Shown: positions 46,528 through 59,655 of the stretch, one piece after another
Layout of the letters: each line of letters opens with the position of its first letter
How positions within the stretch are numbered: position 1 is the stretch's first letter
Origin: Leucocoprinus leucothites
Lineage: Eukaryota > Basidiomycota > Agaricomycetes > Agaricales > Agaricaceae
Reading direction: 5' to 3'
Assembly: GCA_013368445.1 (NCBI GenBank)
Contig: JAACJO010000004.1
Coordinates: 1,488,001-1,552,000 of the forward strand
Length of the DNA stretch: 64,000 nt
Translations under genes and position numbers: made by a program
The notes under the pieces: generated by a model
What the model was told of the DNA's origin: nothing
Databases searched by the model: none
The model's input: the letters and a program-made list of their open reading frames with translations, nothing else

Positions 46528-48899
46528 ATGACAACCGCAATTAACCTATACCCTGTACGTTGAGCTTTTCTACTTTTTCTACTTTCCTCAGCTCAAGCTT
46601 AATCTACCTTTCAGCACAGTATGGGGGATGATGATGGCCCACTTGCAGCGGATGTATGTTTTCTCTTCGTTTGCGATCTCTCTCCATTAATTGAGCATCC
46701 TTCAGCACTACAAAAGGGCCGTCCTTCGAACCCCGCCTAGTCGGTTCGCGATCGAGTTTCTGCCACCCACCAAAGTTGGTGGAAGTGGCAGCTATAGTTT
46801 TGGCATGCGCATCTCTCCGATCAGCCGCGGAGACCGTGCTTCAATATCTTCCAATGGCTCGAATTCCGAGTATGATGTTTGGCGACGATGGGAGGACTGT
46901 CTCTGGTTCCAGGATGGACTCGAGCTCGAGTATAAACGCTCTGCAAGGCAAAAGCGTCAACGCCTATTGCAGGGTAAAGGTGTCAAGAAAAACGGCTTTT
47001 ACCTTCAAGATCAAGCCTCGTCCTGGGAGTCGCTTCCGCCTGGCCCCGACCCCAACTCTGTTGCTCAAGACATTCACGACTATGTTCCAAAGCTTACGAA
47101 GCGTGGAACAATCTTTCGTACTAGCATGGCTACCATCGAACAGCGTGATGCTGAGCTGCAGGCGTTCGTGGAAGCCTTGTTCAGGGAAGACCAACCCGCT
47201 CTTCTCAAAGAAATGAGGTCCACGAGGCTCGTCACTGATTTCTTTGGGTATTGGCACAGAGATAATGAGCTTGCTTCAAAGAAGCAAAAAGCCAAAGCCC
47301 GAGAGTCTCGTGAATCACTCACACCGAGCATTTTCTCTTCGTATTTCTCTGCATCTTCGACTCCAAGTTTATTGGAAACCGGAGATAGTAAATATTCCAA
47401 CTCGCAGCCCAACTCGCCGATCAAGCGACCATTCCTTCGGGCCCGAGCTTCCACGACATCATCCGAACGACCTCATTCCATCGCTTCTTCTCAGCTTACC
47501 GAAACTTCAGCTTCAACAATTACAGGTGTACCTAGACCTTCGGCCGCATCGTCTGTGACTGCCCCTCGCCGTCGTGCTCTTTCTGTTACGTCCTCCTCAG
47601 GATCATCTTCGTCTCAGGATGACTATTCAGACACGATGTCCGTGGTTAGTAACCCAACAGCTGCCGAAGAGGTTCCCATTATCTTTGGTCACAATTACCA
47701 GCTGCATTCTAATACCCACTCTCGGCCGAGCTCTGGGCTCGATGCATTGCAAGAAGAGAGCGATGATGTCATGACACCCTTGACCCAACAAGACCTCATT
47801 CGAAGGAAGAAACAACGCAGGAACCGTAGTTGTCAAATTTATGTGACGTCCCCAGCGACTCCTTCTACCGCCCTGTCTGAAAGTCCTCGAACACCGAACG
47901 ACGTTGCAGACCCTGGTAAGTATCACCTAGAACATTTCGTTAGCCAGGTAATTGATCGAGTCTTAGACCGTTCTATACGCGAGTCCTGGGCAACAATTGA
48001 TTCAACGGCAACGTACCTTGAAGGTCTCCATATTGGACTGCCAACCTCCCCCACCGACTACCGTCAATCCATGGCTAGCATCAACACGTTTATGACTACC
48101 GACTCGGCGGAAGCCGTTCTCCCTCGTTCACCCCTGCCTTCCGATAGTCAGGACAAGGCGCGGGCACATCCCCGTGCATCTGTGCCAGTGTCGTTGTCAG
48201 ACTTCGACATGTACCCCGAAATACACGAGGACGATGAAATTGATTCGATATATGGTACGTTGCCAGTTCCCCCCTGTATGAAAATCTGACTAAGACGTCG
48301 TCACAGATGCCTTTCCCAGACCTGCGTCTTTCATCCCCGAGAGGCCTGAAACGCCTGTCCCACACGGCATAGGTCTACGTCTGAGTATGCCGGGCTCTGT
48401 CATTACAGGACCTCCATCGCCTACCACCTCCGTGTCGACTACATTTTCCGCTGCAACCGCATTCTCTGCTTCCACCACCTTCTCATCTTCAACAAATACA
48501 TCCGTATCAACGTTTGCCACCTCCTCGACCTCCTCTTCTGGGGGTGATGGAGATACACTCGCTATCAAAGCTGCTCTGAACAACGCTATCGTGATGCTCC
48601 GTGTCTCTCGCGATATTGAACTTACGGAACTTCGCGAACGTGTGTACAACAAGTTTGTTGGACAAGAGGCTGTTCCCCTGTCCAAGGGTTTCACCATTGC
48701 GGTTGTTGTTCCTCAGATGAAGTCGCCTATTGCGCAACTGCGCGAACCTACTAATGGAGCGCGGAAGCGTTCTACGTCTGTCACTTCCGTGGATAACCCG
48801 GATATGCGGATTGTTGACTCTCAATTAGATTGGGAGACGGTTGCTTATTCGACTGAGGGTACGAAGCTCACCCTCCGGATCCTCGATACCCCGGCTTAG
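46528..48899 (+). CDS. PX-domain and PB1-domain protein
   Basis: Four exons (46528-46554, 46615-46653, 46706-48254, 48307-48899) give 735 residues with all phases consistent. Residues ~25-195 form a PX-like phosphoinositide-binding domain (RFAIEFLPPTKVGGSGSYSF, EYDVWRRWEDCLWFQDGLEL, then RDAELQAFVEALFREDQPAL and TDFFGYW). A long Ser/Thr/Pro-rich linker follows. The C-terminal ~110 residues (AIVMLRVSRDIELTELRERV to DWETVAYSTEGTKLTLRIL) look like a PB1 protein-interaction domain. PX plus PB1 recalls the polarity scaffold Bem1/Scd2, but I see no SH3 domain. A role at membranes in polarity or oxidase-type complexes is inference. Confidence 0.75.
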
Positions 48900-50682
48900 A
48901 TGAGCAAATTATTATTTGGCCGTTCTTGTTTATTTGCGATACATCCCTCCACACTCTTTTCTATCTTCCTCTATTCTTCTCGTATCTCTCCTCTCCTCTA
49001 TTGTGATATGTGGATTCTCGTTTGCTTTTCTTTTGGATCTATGGTCAGCTTCTGGGACTAACACCACCACCACACTCCTTTGTTTTCTTTGTTACCTATC
49101 TTTATTGTTTATAGTCTCTGGCTCATGTGAATGAGGCTGCCAGATGTCTTTTTCTGGACAGCTCCTCTTTTTTTGATACACTTCGCCTTTCGCTTAATTA
49201 CCCCAATTGTGTTTTGGAGCGCATTATTTCGACAATAACATCCACTCTGTAGATATAGGATCATCTTCCATTCCTTACTGAAACTGTCAAATGAATCAGA
49301 CGTTTTGTGTACGTGCTGTCAGAGGCACTGGTGAACACGATGTCTCGTGAGAACAAGGAGAGTAATGATGAAAGTGGCAATGTGACTCTGTGCTTGCAAC
49401 TCTCACCCTTGTGAGCTGTGTAGATACCACACCCCTGAATCAATAATCCACCAAGATTATTGAACTATAATCAAGTATTTTTCTTGACCACAAACTCGAA
49501 AATCTGGCTGAATTATGAGTCCAAGATCAAGGAAATTTATTCGATAATGATTCATTAGCTCCAGAGGATCATTAATTCACAGGCGCAGTGTAGAGCGACA
49601 GTCTTGATAGGTTTCCGGGAGATCCAGAGACTCAAGTGCATGTCTATGGATTATTCCGAGTCGGTTGAACGATAAATCTGAGAATTCGAGTTATTTACTC
49701 ATAATTGAGTTCCTGATGACAGAAATCACCGCTCATGTGGCTTACCGAGAGTAGCGACCAAAGTATGCCAGGCCGGTGCGACTCGACATTCAAGCTGCTA
49801 AACTCAGGTCTACATCACACAGCCTATGGGACAATTTATGTCGCAGCGAGAAAAATTGACAACTGAAGTAACACATCTAGAATACCATGCCCTCTCGAGC
49901 GTGAGCGCTCTTAAGAAGGCACGAGGTCATATCGGATCTAGGTCATCCGCTGAGCGCTGAGAACTGGAAGGAATTCGACAGAAAACGTGAATCAGCAATC
50001 GAAGTTAATGACGAATCGGATTCCTTGCCGAAGACATCGGCACGTTGGTTCTATTTTGAAAACCAAAGAAAAAAGTGGAATAAGTAATTGAATATTGAAT
50101 TTGCGTTCACCAACGTTTTACATGAGGTGCACTCTGCTCCGCAAGCCTCATGTCGTTGGAGACGGGCGTCATTCTAATTCGCATGAACGAGCCATTCTTG
50201 CCTAGAACTTTCCCGAAGAGGAGGATAAGAAGTGGTCTGCGATATTGGGTGGCTGCAATATAGGGGTGGATCGGATCGAGTACGGAAGGCCTTGGCTTAA
50301 GTTGTTATCTGAGTTGTACTGGCATGGGCGTATTATAGGTAGGCCAATGGATGGGTTTCATATACGTATCAATACCATGTAAGTTCCTCGCCAAGAGGGT
50401 GCAAGGTCGAGATAAGCAGAAGCATAAAGGATCGCGGCTTCTGAATGACGTCCAGGACAAGTTCTACTAGGATGTAACAACCTTGGCGCTAGTGACGAGG
50501 GTTGAAAGCAAAGTCGGGCGGTTGATAACGATAAGCAGTTATTAGCAAGCGGCAGCGACAGGCCGACGTCGCAATCGCATGTGTGTAGGCTACTTCAAGA
50601 CAGGGAGTTCTCATGACCACTTGGATAAAAGGATGGAGGGCGGTATGGTCAGCGGTACTCACGTGCCCAACAAGTCAGGGCA
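48900..50682. other. Intergenic region, about 1.8 kb
   Basis: The first ~200 bp are pyrimidine-rich and probably the 3' untranslated region of the PX-PB1 gene. The rest shows no supported gene; the only open frame of note (49261-49443, minus) lacks motifs. Confidence 0.5.
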
Positions 50683-53608
50683 ATGACCTCAAGTACGGAT
50701 CTCGGGGCAGTCACGGAAAGGGCTAGCAGCACCAAACTAACCCCGCGTCCTCACACTAACTCCCGTTCTTCTCTCTTCCACTCCCTCATGTCCTCTCCCT
50801 CAAAGCCTGTGAGTATAAAGAGCCCTCGTGCTGCTGCAGAGTCTGTAGCCCAGTCGACGCCACCTGTTGGTACTCCAGACCTCCGAGCTCTTCGCGCTCA
50901 TTATGTTGGGACTCCTCCAGTGCCTAACATTCCACTTCGTGGTACACCAGGGCGGAGTACTCCTGCTGTAATGGGCACCCCTCAAGTCCAGCCTACTCCA
51001 GACTTTACCCCGTCGCCCTTCCGCACCCCAGCAGCTGTTGCGGTCGGCGGCAGTTCCGGTTCCCGGAGACCGAGTGTCACGCCCAACAGTAATGCCGAGA
51101 TACCCCACCTTGACCTTGATGAGCTTCCAGATGAGGAAAAAGTCAAAGTTCTTGCACGTCATCTCAGGTTGAAGGAGGAAGGAGCAAACCCTGAGGCATC
51201 CAAAGCTGTACCTTCAGGTTCAGGGGAGAGCTCGTCACTTTCGACGAGACCCTCATCTCAACACAGTGCAGCCCCTAGAGACACTGGAAAAGCTAGAGAA
51301 GAATCGGAGGCATTCCCTATAATCTATGATGCGCCGGGCGCGGACATAACGTGAGTCCTTGTCAGCGCCAGCCGACTTCAGTGAGCAAGAGCTGATGTCC
51401 GTCACCTAGTCATGATGTGTACAAGTGGCACTCTGATCAACGTCGACAAGCAGGCCGTGGCCGCTCCGTCTCGTTCGCCGGCCTGGCTCAGGAAACTGAT
51501 CCTGCATTTGAACATATCCATGAACCCGGTGGTTTTCGACGGAATTACGTCAAGCTCCGCGCAAACGAGCAAGGTGCTGAGGAACCCCAGATGCTCAACA
51601 ATTTTATAGATTTCCTGTTGCTCTACGGACATTTTGTAGGTCGCCGTTGTTATTTCTACGACCAAGGCTTATAACCTTTTTAAATAGGCAGGTGAAGACC
51701 TTGATGAAATTGATGATGAAGAGAAGGACGAGGACGAGGAACAGCGCGCAGGGCCCAGTGAAGAGGCCCCAGAATCTAGCGAGAATACTCCCCTCCTGAG
51801 GGGCAGAGTTCATTCAACCTTTTCTCGTACAAGATCGCTCTCAAAACAGCGTAGGAGCTCAGCTGGTCCTCATCAGGGGAATGCAACAGTCACCCAAGCT
51901 GTACTGATGGTAAGTGGCAATGTCCCTGGACGCAAATTTCCTTAACATTGACCGGCGTGCTTCAGCTTCTCAAATCCTTCATTGGAACTGGAGTGCTGTT
52001 TTTAGGCAAGGGGTAAGTGTTTGGGCTCATGGATGTTCCTGCTCGTGGTGCTTATGCGATTCTCTAGGTTCTATAACGGTGGTCTCCTATTCTCTTCTGT
52101 GACATTCGTCTTCATTGCTATAATCTCTCTTTATTCTTTCCTCCTACTCGGCAAAGCCAAGTCCGTTGTCTCTGGTAGTTTCGGCGGTATGTGATTCTGC
52201 GGGTGGACAAGCTGCTTCCTATGCTGATCCCTATCCCAGATATCGGAGGGGCTCTGTATGGTCCTTGGATGCGATATGCTATCCTCACTTCCATCGTAAT
52301 CTCTCAACTCGGCTTCGTGGCGACCTATACCATCTTCGTCGCTGAGAATCTTAGGGTCAGGTGCTTTCACTTTGTATCATCGCTGTCAACTGACAAGCTC
52401 GGCGTAGGCGTTCACTATGGCAGTCTCCGAATGTCTGAACATCTACTCGGTCCAGGTCTTCATCTATTTGCAGCTCATCATCTTCCTCCCCTTTGCCCTC
52501 ATTCGAGATATTGCGAAATTGAGCACTGCAGCTCTCATCGCGGATGTCTTCATCTTTGCTGGGCTTATCTACATCTTTGGAAGTGAAATATCCCTTGTCG
52601 CACAAAGGGGTATTGGTGAAGTCAAGATGTTCAACCCCACGGACTTCCCGCTGTTTATTGGGTAAGTTCTCAACCGATTTCTAGTCATTCCGAGTGTCCA
52701 AAAAATGACATCGGCAATTTTAGGACTGCCGTATTCTCCTTTGAGGGTATTGGACTGGTTGTTCCAATTACGGATGCGATGAAAGAACCGCAGAAGTTCC
52801 CTAAAGTGCTGACCGGCGTGATGTTCTTTTTGACAAGTAAGTTTAATTTCGAGTCTTTGATGTGTCGAGTTCGAGTTTTGATGAAATGCCGTCATTGTTA
52901 GTTCTCTTTGGAGGTGCCGGCGCGCTCGCTTATCTCACCTTCGGCAAGGACATCCAAACGGTCGTGTTTGTCAACTTGGATCCGAAGAATAAGATGGTGT
53001 TGACGGTGAGCGGCGAGCGCCCTTCCGGCTGTCAGTCCAAGTCACCTGAATTATTTTTGTTCCTTCTCGCCTAGGTCCAATTCTTCTACGCGCTTGCCAT
53101 TCTCCTGTCGATTCCACTCCAATTTTTCCCGGCCGTTCGTATCATCGAGAATGGATTCTTCACAAAGAGTGGAAAAGGCAACACACAAGTCAAATGGATG
53201 AAGAACTTTTTCAGGTTCGCTCTGGTCATGGTCTGTTCGTTGGTCAGTTCGTTCGGTGCAAAAGATCTAGACAAGTTTGTCGCTTTTGTTGGATGCTTCG
53301 CTTGGTAAGTATAGATTCCATTTCCCCTCAAATTAATTACCTTGAAGGCTTATCTATATGAATCTAGCGTGCCGTTGTGCTATGTTTATCCTGCTCTGCT
53401 GCATCTTAAGGCTTGTGCTAGGACGAAGAAGCAGAAGGCTGCTGATTATGCCATGATCATTTTTGGACTCGTTTGTTGCGCGTATACGTCGATCCAGACG
53501 CTCAAGGTCTGTCATTGGTGATTCATACTCCAGCAAAAAGCTCATCGTATGTAACAGCTGATGATGGCTCCCGGTGGAAAACCCGAGATTGTTCACTGCG
53601 ACGCTTGA
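50683..53608 (+). CDS. Vacuolar amino acid transporter, AAAP family (Avt3/Avt4-like)
   Basis: Exports neutral amino acids from the vacuole by analogy with yeast Avt3/Avt4. The N-terminal ~350 residues are cytosolic, Ser/Pro/Thr-rich, then acidic (DEIDDEEKDEDEEQ), the long extension typical of fungal Avt3-type proteins. The Aa_trans domain starts at TQAVLMLLKSFIGTGVLFLG and continues with GGLLFSSVTFVFIAIISLYS, VFIYLQLIIFLPFALIRDIA, TAVFSFEGIGLVVPITDAMK and ALAILLSIPLQFFPAVRIIE, then YAMIIFGLVCCAYTSIQTLK. About 11 membrane segments are expected. Exon 1 ends at 51350 and splices to THDVYKWHSDQ. The stop is at 53606-53608. Many 50-60 nt introns interrupt the membrane domain. Confidence 0.9.
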
Positions 53609-54231
53609 TTGCCTGAAGACAGGCTGCAGTCCTCCCAGTGTTCAGCTCTTCAAGTTAGAAACAAATCCCTAGAATCTCGTACAGTATGCTCGCTACTCAT
53701 ATAGTCACTCTTTTATTTAGTGATAACCTCTCTCGGTATAGATACTGAGAGGGAAATCTGTACTCGTATCAAGTACCAGTCGTCGACCTCATACCTTACC
53801 ATCGTTGTCTTCAAATCATTTTTGTCAATTCCGTAGTTGCAACTTCAACATATTTCAATACACAATAAATTGCACTATCTTGAAGGGCTCAAGAAGCCTC
53901 GGCACTGAGAGTACATACATATACTAATACAAGCAAAATTAGTTTAAGTTTACTTCCCCGACCCATTCACTCGTACTTTGTCTATACAACACGGAAAGGG
54001 GAGTGGGCGATAGCAAAGCGATCCAGCACCAATGCACAAGTCTTGAAGAAAAGGAAGAAAGGTGGAGAGAAAGTGGGATAGATATATAGATCATGAGAGG
54101 TTTGAGCATGAGGGGGTTGAACATGATGGAGCTTCGCCAAGGGAACAGATCTACTCTAGTAGGATAGATAGCATTCTAAGGGAGAGGACGACCAGGATAA
54201 AGAGGAAAGAAGAAAAATATCAAGAGGCACA
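53609..54231. other. Gap between convergent genes
   Basis: About 620 bp between two convergent stop codons. Only 3' untranslated sequence is expected and no gene is seen. Confidence 0.5.
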
Positions 54232-57200
54232 TCACTGATGCACCAAGGTCTTATCCGAGACCGTCTCAGCGTCTTCCTCAACGCCCTCAATACGTGTTAC
54301 CCCTAAAACCCCAGTTCCACCTTCAACCCTCCAAGCAGCGGACTCATATCGTGCAAGATGATCCCTACTTAGGTTGACCCTGTTCATCTCCTCCACTCCC
54401 CTCCCGTACAACACAGTATCATCACCGCCATTATCACCTTTTCCCTTATCCTCAACATGCCCCTTCTTCGCACTTCTCTCCTTCTGCATAACCATCATAC
54501 CCGAGTCTGACTGTACAGCTCTCTCATTCTCCCCAGCTTTGCTAGCATTTCCAGCTGTACTTCCGTGCCTCGCTCGTGACCTAGTCCTCTCCATAGATGC
54601 TCTTTGATGGCGATGATACCTAGTCTGAGAAGACGCCGTCGGTGATCGGGAAACTGTAACGGGACTAATGGAACGCGAAGGCGAGAGGGAATTAGAAGGC
54701 GAAAGCGAATTCGAGGGAGATAGAGAATGAGAATGAGATCGGGAGGACCTAGGTAGGGATCTTGCCGTTGAAGAAGTTGGGGTCGACAAGGGCACAGGGG
54801 ACGACTTGGGTATGGTCATAGAACTAGAACTGACTTGTCGTTCGTCAAATTGACTCAAACCCCGTCTAGCGTTTTTCTTTTCTTTGATTTTTTGGAGGCT
54901 GCGGTGACGATCTTCTTTCCATTGCGCGTCAAGCTCTGGAGCGGATACAGGAGAGGTCGTGGAGCTACGAGATGTAGACATATGGGTCGCAGAAGAAGGA
55001 ATGGGAATGGTGGATACGTGTCTGGCACGAGCGGTAGCTTTATCGACTTCATTGTCGCGTTGTTCTGTCGATTTTGACTTTTTAGAGGACGTAGGCATCG
55101 GAATAATGTCAAGTGATTTGACATTGCCAGTAACGCTGGCGGTCGACGCTCTCGCACTTCTCCTTCTCCTGTGCAATCTCCTCCTTTCAGGGTCATCGTC
55201 ACCACTACTGGGCTGAAGATTGGGCAAAAATGGCGTCGACACTGATGTGGGTATACTAGGTGCTGCGTGGATTTGGATAGTTGGCGTTAGAACGGCGTCA
55301 ATCGTTTGTCCCCTTGCACGAGACTTTGTTGATGGTATAGTAACTTGAGTGATCGTATTACCAATTGAGGGTCGGGATTTTCGTAATGAGTTGGGACTCT
55401 TGCCTTCCTCCTGCTTTTCAAGGCGTTTATGCTCTCGCGAAACTTTAGGAGATGCAAGTGAGCGACTACGAGGGGCAGGTATAGTGATGCCAGCCGCACG
55501 AAGGACGTCCTCGAATGGACCGTGATCTTTCGTGGTCTGCATTCTGTGCGCATATGTGCATACCAACCTATCAAGCTTTGGTCAGCGATTTTCTCAGCGA
55601 CATAAGGCACCGAGAAATACCCACCCAGGCCCCAAAACGAACTCCCCTCCCAACTGGTTCAAATCTCCCCCCTTCTCCCACACCGGCATGCCAACTTTCA
55701 AAGCCCTCACAAAAACCATCGCAATACCACCCATCAACCCATGCTTCACATAACCTCCACTCTTACTTCGTGCTCTCTCCCTCCCTCCACTCTCTGAGCA
55801 ACGGCACTCATCCGATTTACTGAGGGCCTCAGCATCAAGACGGGCCTGATTACTGAGAATGGTGCTCTTTGACCGTTTATGCGAATGCAAGTGTGAATGG
55901 CCAGGTAAATTCGCTGGATCTTTCCCCATTCCCAAAGCCGCATATACAGCCAGTGAAGGATCGGTATAGATATCCAGAGGTGTGGCGCCCGATCCGAAGA
56001 TTTGTTTGTACTTCCCAATCATAGTGTACGATCCGTTACTGATCACCACTAATTTGACTGGTCCACTCTTTCCCATGTCGTCCTCAACGGCGGCACCGGA
56101 TTTCTCATCCGGTTCTGAGTCATCCTCCCGATATCCAGGACCAATGATAGCCTCGGGACCAAGCCGACGTGTGAGAGAAGCCACGGAGGTCATGTAATCC
56201 TGGCATAAAGGACACCAGAAATGTCGAATGAACAGCACGACGACTTTTTGTTGTGCGAACAAAGTGCCGAAGGTGATACGAACGCCTGATTCAGCGATGA
56301 TAGGTAACGACGCAGCCCTTGTCAGAGAATGAAGACTAGGAACTTCCCACTCTCCTACGCTAGGCTGTTCAAAGGCACCTGACTCCGAGTTCATTTTGGA
56401 ACCGGTCAAGAATGATGGGGAGGTGGAATGACCAAGTAGTGGCGGAAGTTTTGACATGGGCCTAGATGACGTTCGTTTGATCTTCATAGTCGCTGGAGAA
56501 GCAATGGTGGCGCTAACTCCCGGACCTGTATCTGCCTGGGAGGTAGCGAGGTAGGCTAGGGAAGGTGATGAGATTGCAGTCGGAACATGAACGAAGGAAG
56601 ACGTGGAATTAGATTCTTCGGTGTATGTCTGCGTGGGAGCAGTCGAGGGACGAATAGCAATCGGTGGAGGCGCAAGAAACGAGTGAGATATAAATTCAGG
56701 TTGTAGCAGGACCTCTGTTGAGACCGAGTTGGGAATAGGCGATGGTATAAAGCGGACTGGTGGTGTTGCCGCAGCAGATGAGTCTAACCCCTTTTTCGCA
56801 TCCGCATCCTGAGAATCAGGCAGTGGTGGTGGTGAGAGGACATCAGATATGCTAGGGGTCGCGGCAGTGATGGAGATGGCATTTTGTTGTAGGGGGTGAT
56901 CCTCGATAGGTGCGAATTCACCCCTTTGTCCGGCCCAGACCACAGTCGAAAATATGGGAGGAGAAATGGAAGCCTTGCGAACTCGGTTGATATCCGTGAT
57001 AGATGCTCGGACATTGTGAGAGTTTGGGTCTGGCTGGCTCACTTTACGTGCTTTGAGGAAGCGTGTAAGCTTGTTGGTTGAGCCTGTCCTAGGCCTTTGC
57101 TGCTCTTGCTGCTGCTGATGTGGCGGTTGGTGGTCATGTGAAGCCTGGCCCGAAGATTGCGCCACAACGCGAGGCGTAACGTCCACATCTGAAGGACCAA

Positions 57201-57912
57201 CGCGAGTCACATCGCTCTCTGTGCCGCTACTACCAGCGGAAAATGGTCGTTGATGATCACGAGAGGTGGGTGTGACGGCTACAACAGGGCTAGCAGGTCC
57301 CCGAGAGGTCGAGGGAGTAATAAGCACAGTCATTTGGGAGAGCGGCGTAGGCTTCATAGACTGCCGCCTCAAGGTCGAAGTAAAATTGAAATTGCCGTTA
57401 CCATTGCCACCGAGATGAGTAGCCGCATCGATGCTACGAGTGCGTTGCGTTCTCACAGGAGTAACTCCATGGCCATGATCGGAAGCATGCGATGGGTGGG
57501 TGCCTTCAGCTGCGCTAAAGGTGGATGCAGAGAGAGTTTGAAGGTAGGATATGGAGCGTCGTCGATCGGGCTGTCGAATGCCAAACTCGTCAGTGTCCCT
57601 CTGCTGCAGAAGGTGCCCAAGGACGGGCGGTCCCTCTCTGTGTAAGGCGCTCGATGTACGATTTCGAAGCACCCAAAGAGGCGCGAAGGGGTCTGTAGGA
57701 TCAGGATCTGGGTATCTCTCCGAGAAACTGATTTTGTGGGATGACTGGGTGGCCTGTTGCGTCGGCTGCTGCTGAGCAAGTGAGACGTGGACCGGCGACG
57801 TAGATGGTCTGTGAGTATTGGCACCAGCCGGTGGTGGTTTACGCCTGACAGACACACTTGCGTGCGAGGACACAGAGTCAGAGAGTGAGTCAGGGTGAAC
57901 TGACGCAGACAT
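54232..57912 (-). CDS. Long disordered protein with an AhpC/TSA-like (PRXL2/AAED1) domain
   Basis: A single intron near 55567-55600 (FVLGPG joined to LVCTYAHRMQ) links two long exons into ~1,200 residues. The first ~500 residues are Ser/Pro/Thr-rich and probably disordered. A thioredoxin-fold domain of the AhpC/TSA_2 type follows: GVRITFGTLFAQQKVVVLFI, RHFWCPLCQDYMTSVASLTR, VKLVVISNGSYTMIGKYKQI, TPLDIYTDPSLAVYAALGMG, then GGEFVLGPGLVCTYAHRMQT and DHGPFEDVLRAAGI. The CPLC motif supplies a possible redox pair. The last ~400 residues are basic, Ser/Arg-rich and low-complexity. A peroxide or thiol role is inferred from the fold only. Confidence 0.8.
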
Positions 57913-58484
57913 TGAAGAACGCGGTGGTCAAAGCCTTGGGGGCAATGATAGAGCAGCTATCTAGACGAATGGTTAAAGTATAAAAGAGAAGACACGCAAA
58001 AGGCGCGTGGTGGAGATAGAAGGGCGGGTGTTGAGAGGTGGTTCCAAGGCCAAATTATTTGAGAAGCAGAACATGAGGCTGACGGCCCTACACGTGTTTG
58101 CGATCCTCTCAACCTCCTCCTGCCCCAGTCTGTGTCAGATTACCTATCTTTGGCTGGGATCTCGTCCGACAGCTATCACGCCGACGGCGACTGCTCCCAG
58201 AGTTAGCCGAAACGCCCCGCATTGTGACACCCGCAGTGAGGGATCTCCATAGTTATTGTTTGACGGTCAGGCCCTTGGTGGTGTCTCAGTAGGCAGGATA
58301 TTCGGACAGCCTGGGTTTTCGGTGTTGTAGGCGTCGTTGAACATGTAAGAGCTTGATGATCGTTCACGTTGGCGCTTTGTCGATGTAACAACAATCGGTG
58401 ACAAATCCGGTATATAAAATGTGACCCTGCTCGTCGCTGATCCCAGGAATAGAAAAGCATCTCATTTCATTAAGCACAAAGACT
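57913..58484. other. Gap between the PRXL2-like gene and eIF6
   Basis: About 570 bp with the promoter of the PRXL2-like gene and the 3' flank of eIF6. No gene is seen. Confidence 0.5.
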
Positions 58485-59444
58485 CTATGCCCAGTTATCA
58501 ATCAAAGAATCCCGCATCTCCCCAATCACTGCGTTAGAACTCTGGCCTTGAAGTTCTTGTGGAACGTTAGAACAAAATTGACTATCAAGTCACGAAGAAC
58601 TCACTAAAGGTTGCTTCAATCACGCTCATCTCCGTAGCTGTTGTTTCAAGTCCAGTAAACGCGCACCAATCATTTACGACGAGACCAGCACCAATAACGT
58701 CCGAACCTCGGTTCACTGTTCCAGCCTTAAAATAAATATGTCAAGATCTCACTCCGAGAAAAAATACAAAATCTCTATAACATACCACCAAAGGTATCTG
58801 GAGCAAACTGCTCAGCTCATCTTGGTCCTGTATACTCGTCTTGGGATGGACTAATCCACCCTGATTTGTGATCGCACAATAACTGCCTACAAGGACATTA
58901 TCCGCGATCGTCTGTCGGAACACTTCCACCTTCAACACATCCGCAATTATCTCCTCCGTTTCCCGATCAACGTCAGGATGAACAAGAGCGACATAATCAT
59001 TGCATGCGATGACATTTCCGAGAGCGGATAACCGCTCTTCGACCCGCTGAATTGCTACAGCGTCAGGTAGAGAGTTCCGGAGATGTTGAAGTTCTTGATC
59101 CGTCGTCGTCGATGGGACAAGTAGACCGTGACGGTTTCCTGTAGATTTTTACATTCGATCTCTTGTGCTGTGGCGCCGGAAAATGACAACGCACCCGCCG
59201 TGAGACGTCCTACGATACGCGTACCACCAATGCTCGTGTGAACAATGGGTACAACATCTCCAAGTTCAGCCTCAAAGGCCGAATAGAAATTTGTGCTGCC
59301 TTGGATGGCACAGAGGCAGTAGCTGTTTGTCAATTTAGAAAAGACGCCGACGTCGCTGCTGTTTTCAAACTGGATGCCTGATTAACCTCACGTCAAGCTA
59401 CCACTGGAGATCAGAAGCCAGGGCAAAAACATACGGGTAGCCAT
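58485..59444 (-). CDS. TIF6: Eukaryotic translation initiation factor 6
   Basis: Binds the 60S ribosomal subunit, aids its biogenesis and stops early joining to 40S. Joined exons give about 245 residues: [160 protein letters not shown] and TEISVIEATFKLQGQSS. It ends [15 protein letters not shown] at 58485. The first intron interrupts codon 4 and the last falls just before the C-terminal tail. Its start faces that of NDUFAF7, 211 bp away. Confidence 0.95.
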
Positions 59445-59655
59445 GATGCCACGGGTATCTGATTATATGTTCTGTTTTTTTTTTGGAAGTAAAGGAGAAG
59501 TTGCTGTACGAGTTGTTGAAAGAGATTAGAAGATGTAGATAGCGCAAATAAAGTAGGGATTTATATAGCTTAGCTAAGGCGCCCAAAAACACATCGGCCA
59601 GTCACATTCTGTCATTTCCGGCACCGACCTCTCATAGCATCGGCTTCCTCTGACT
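59445..59655. promoter_or_regulatory. Shared divergent promoter of TIF6 and NDUFAF7
   Basis: Only 211 bp separate the two divergent ATGs (59444 minus, 59656 plus), so both core promoters must overlap or abut. A T/A-rich stretch (TTTTTTTTT) lies near 59475. Confidence 0.6.
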
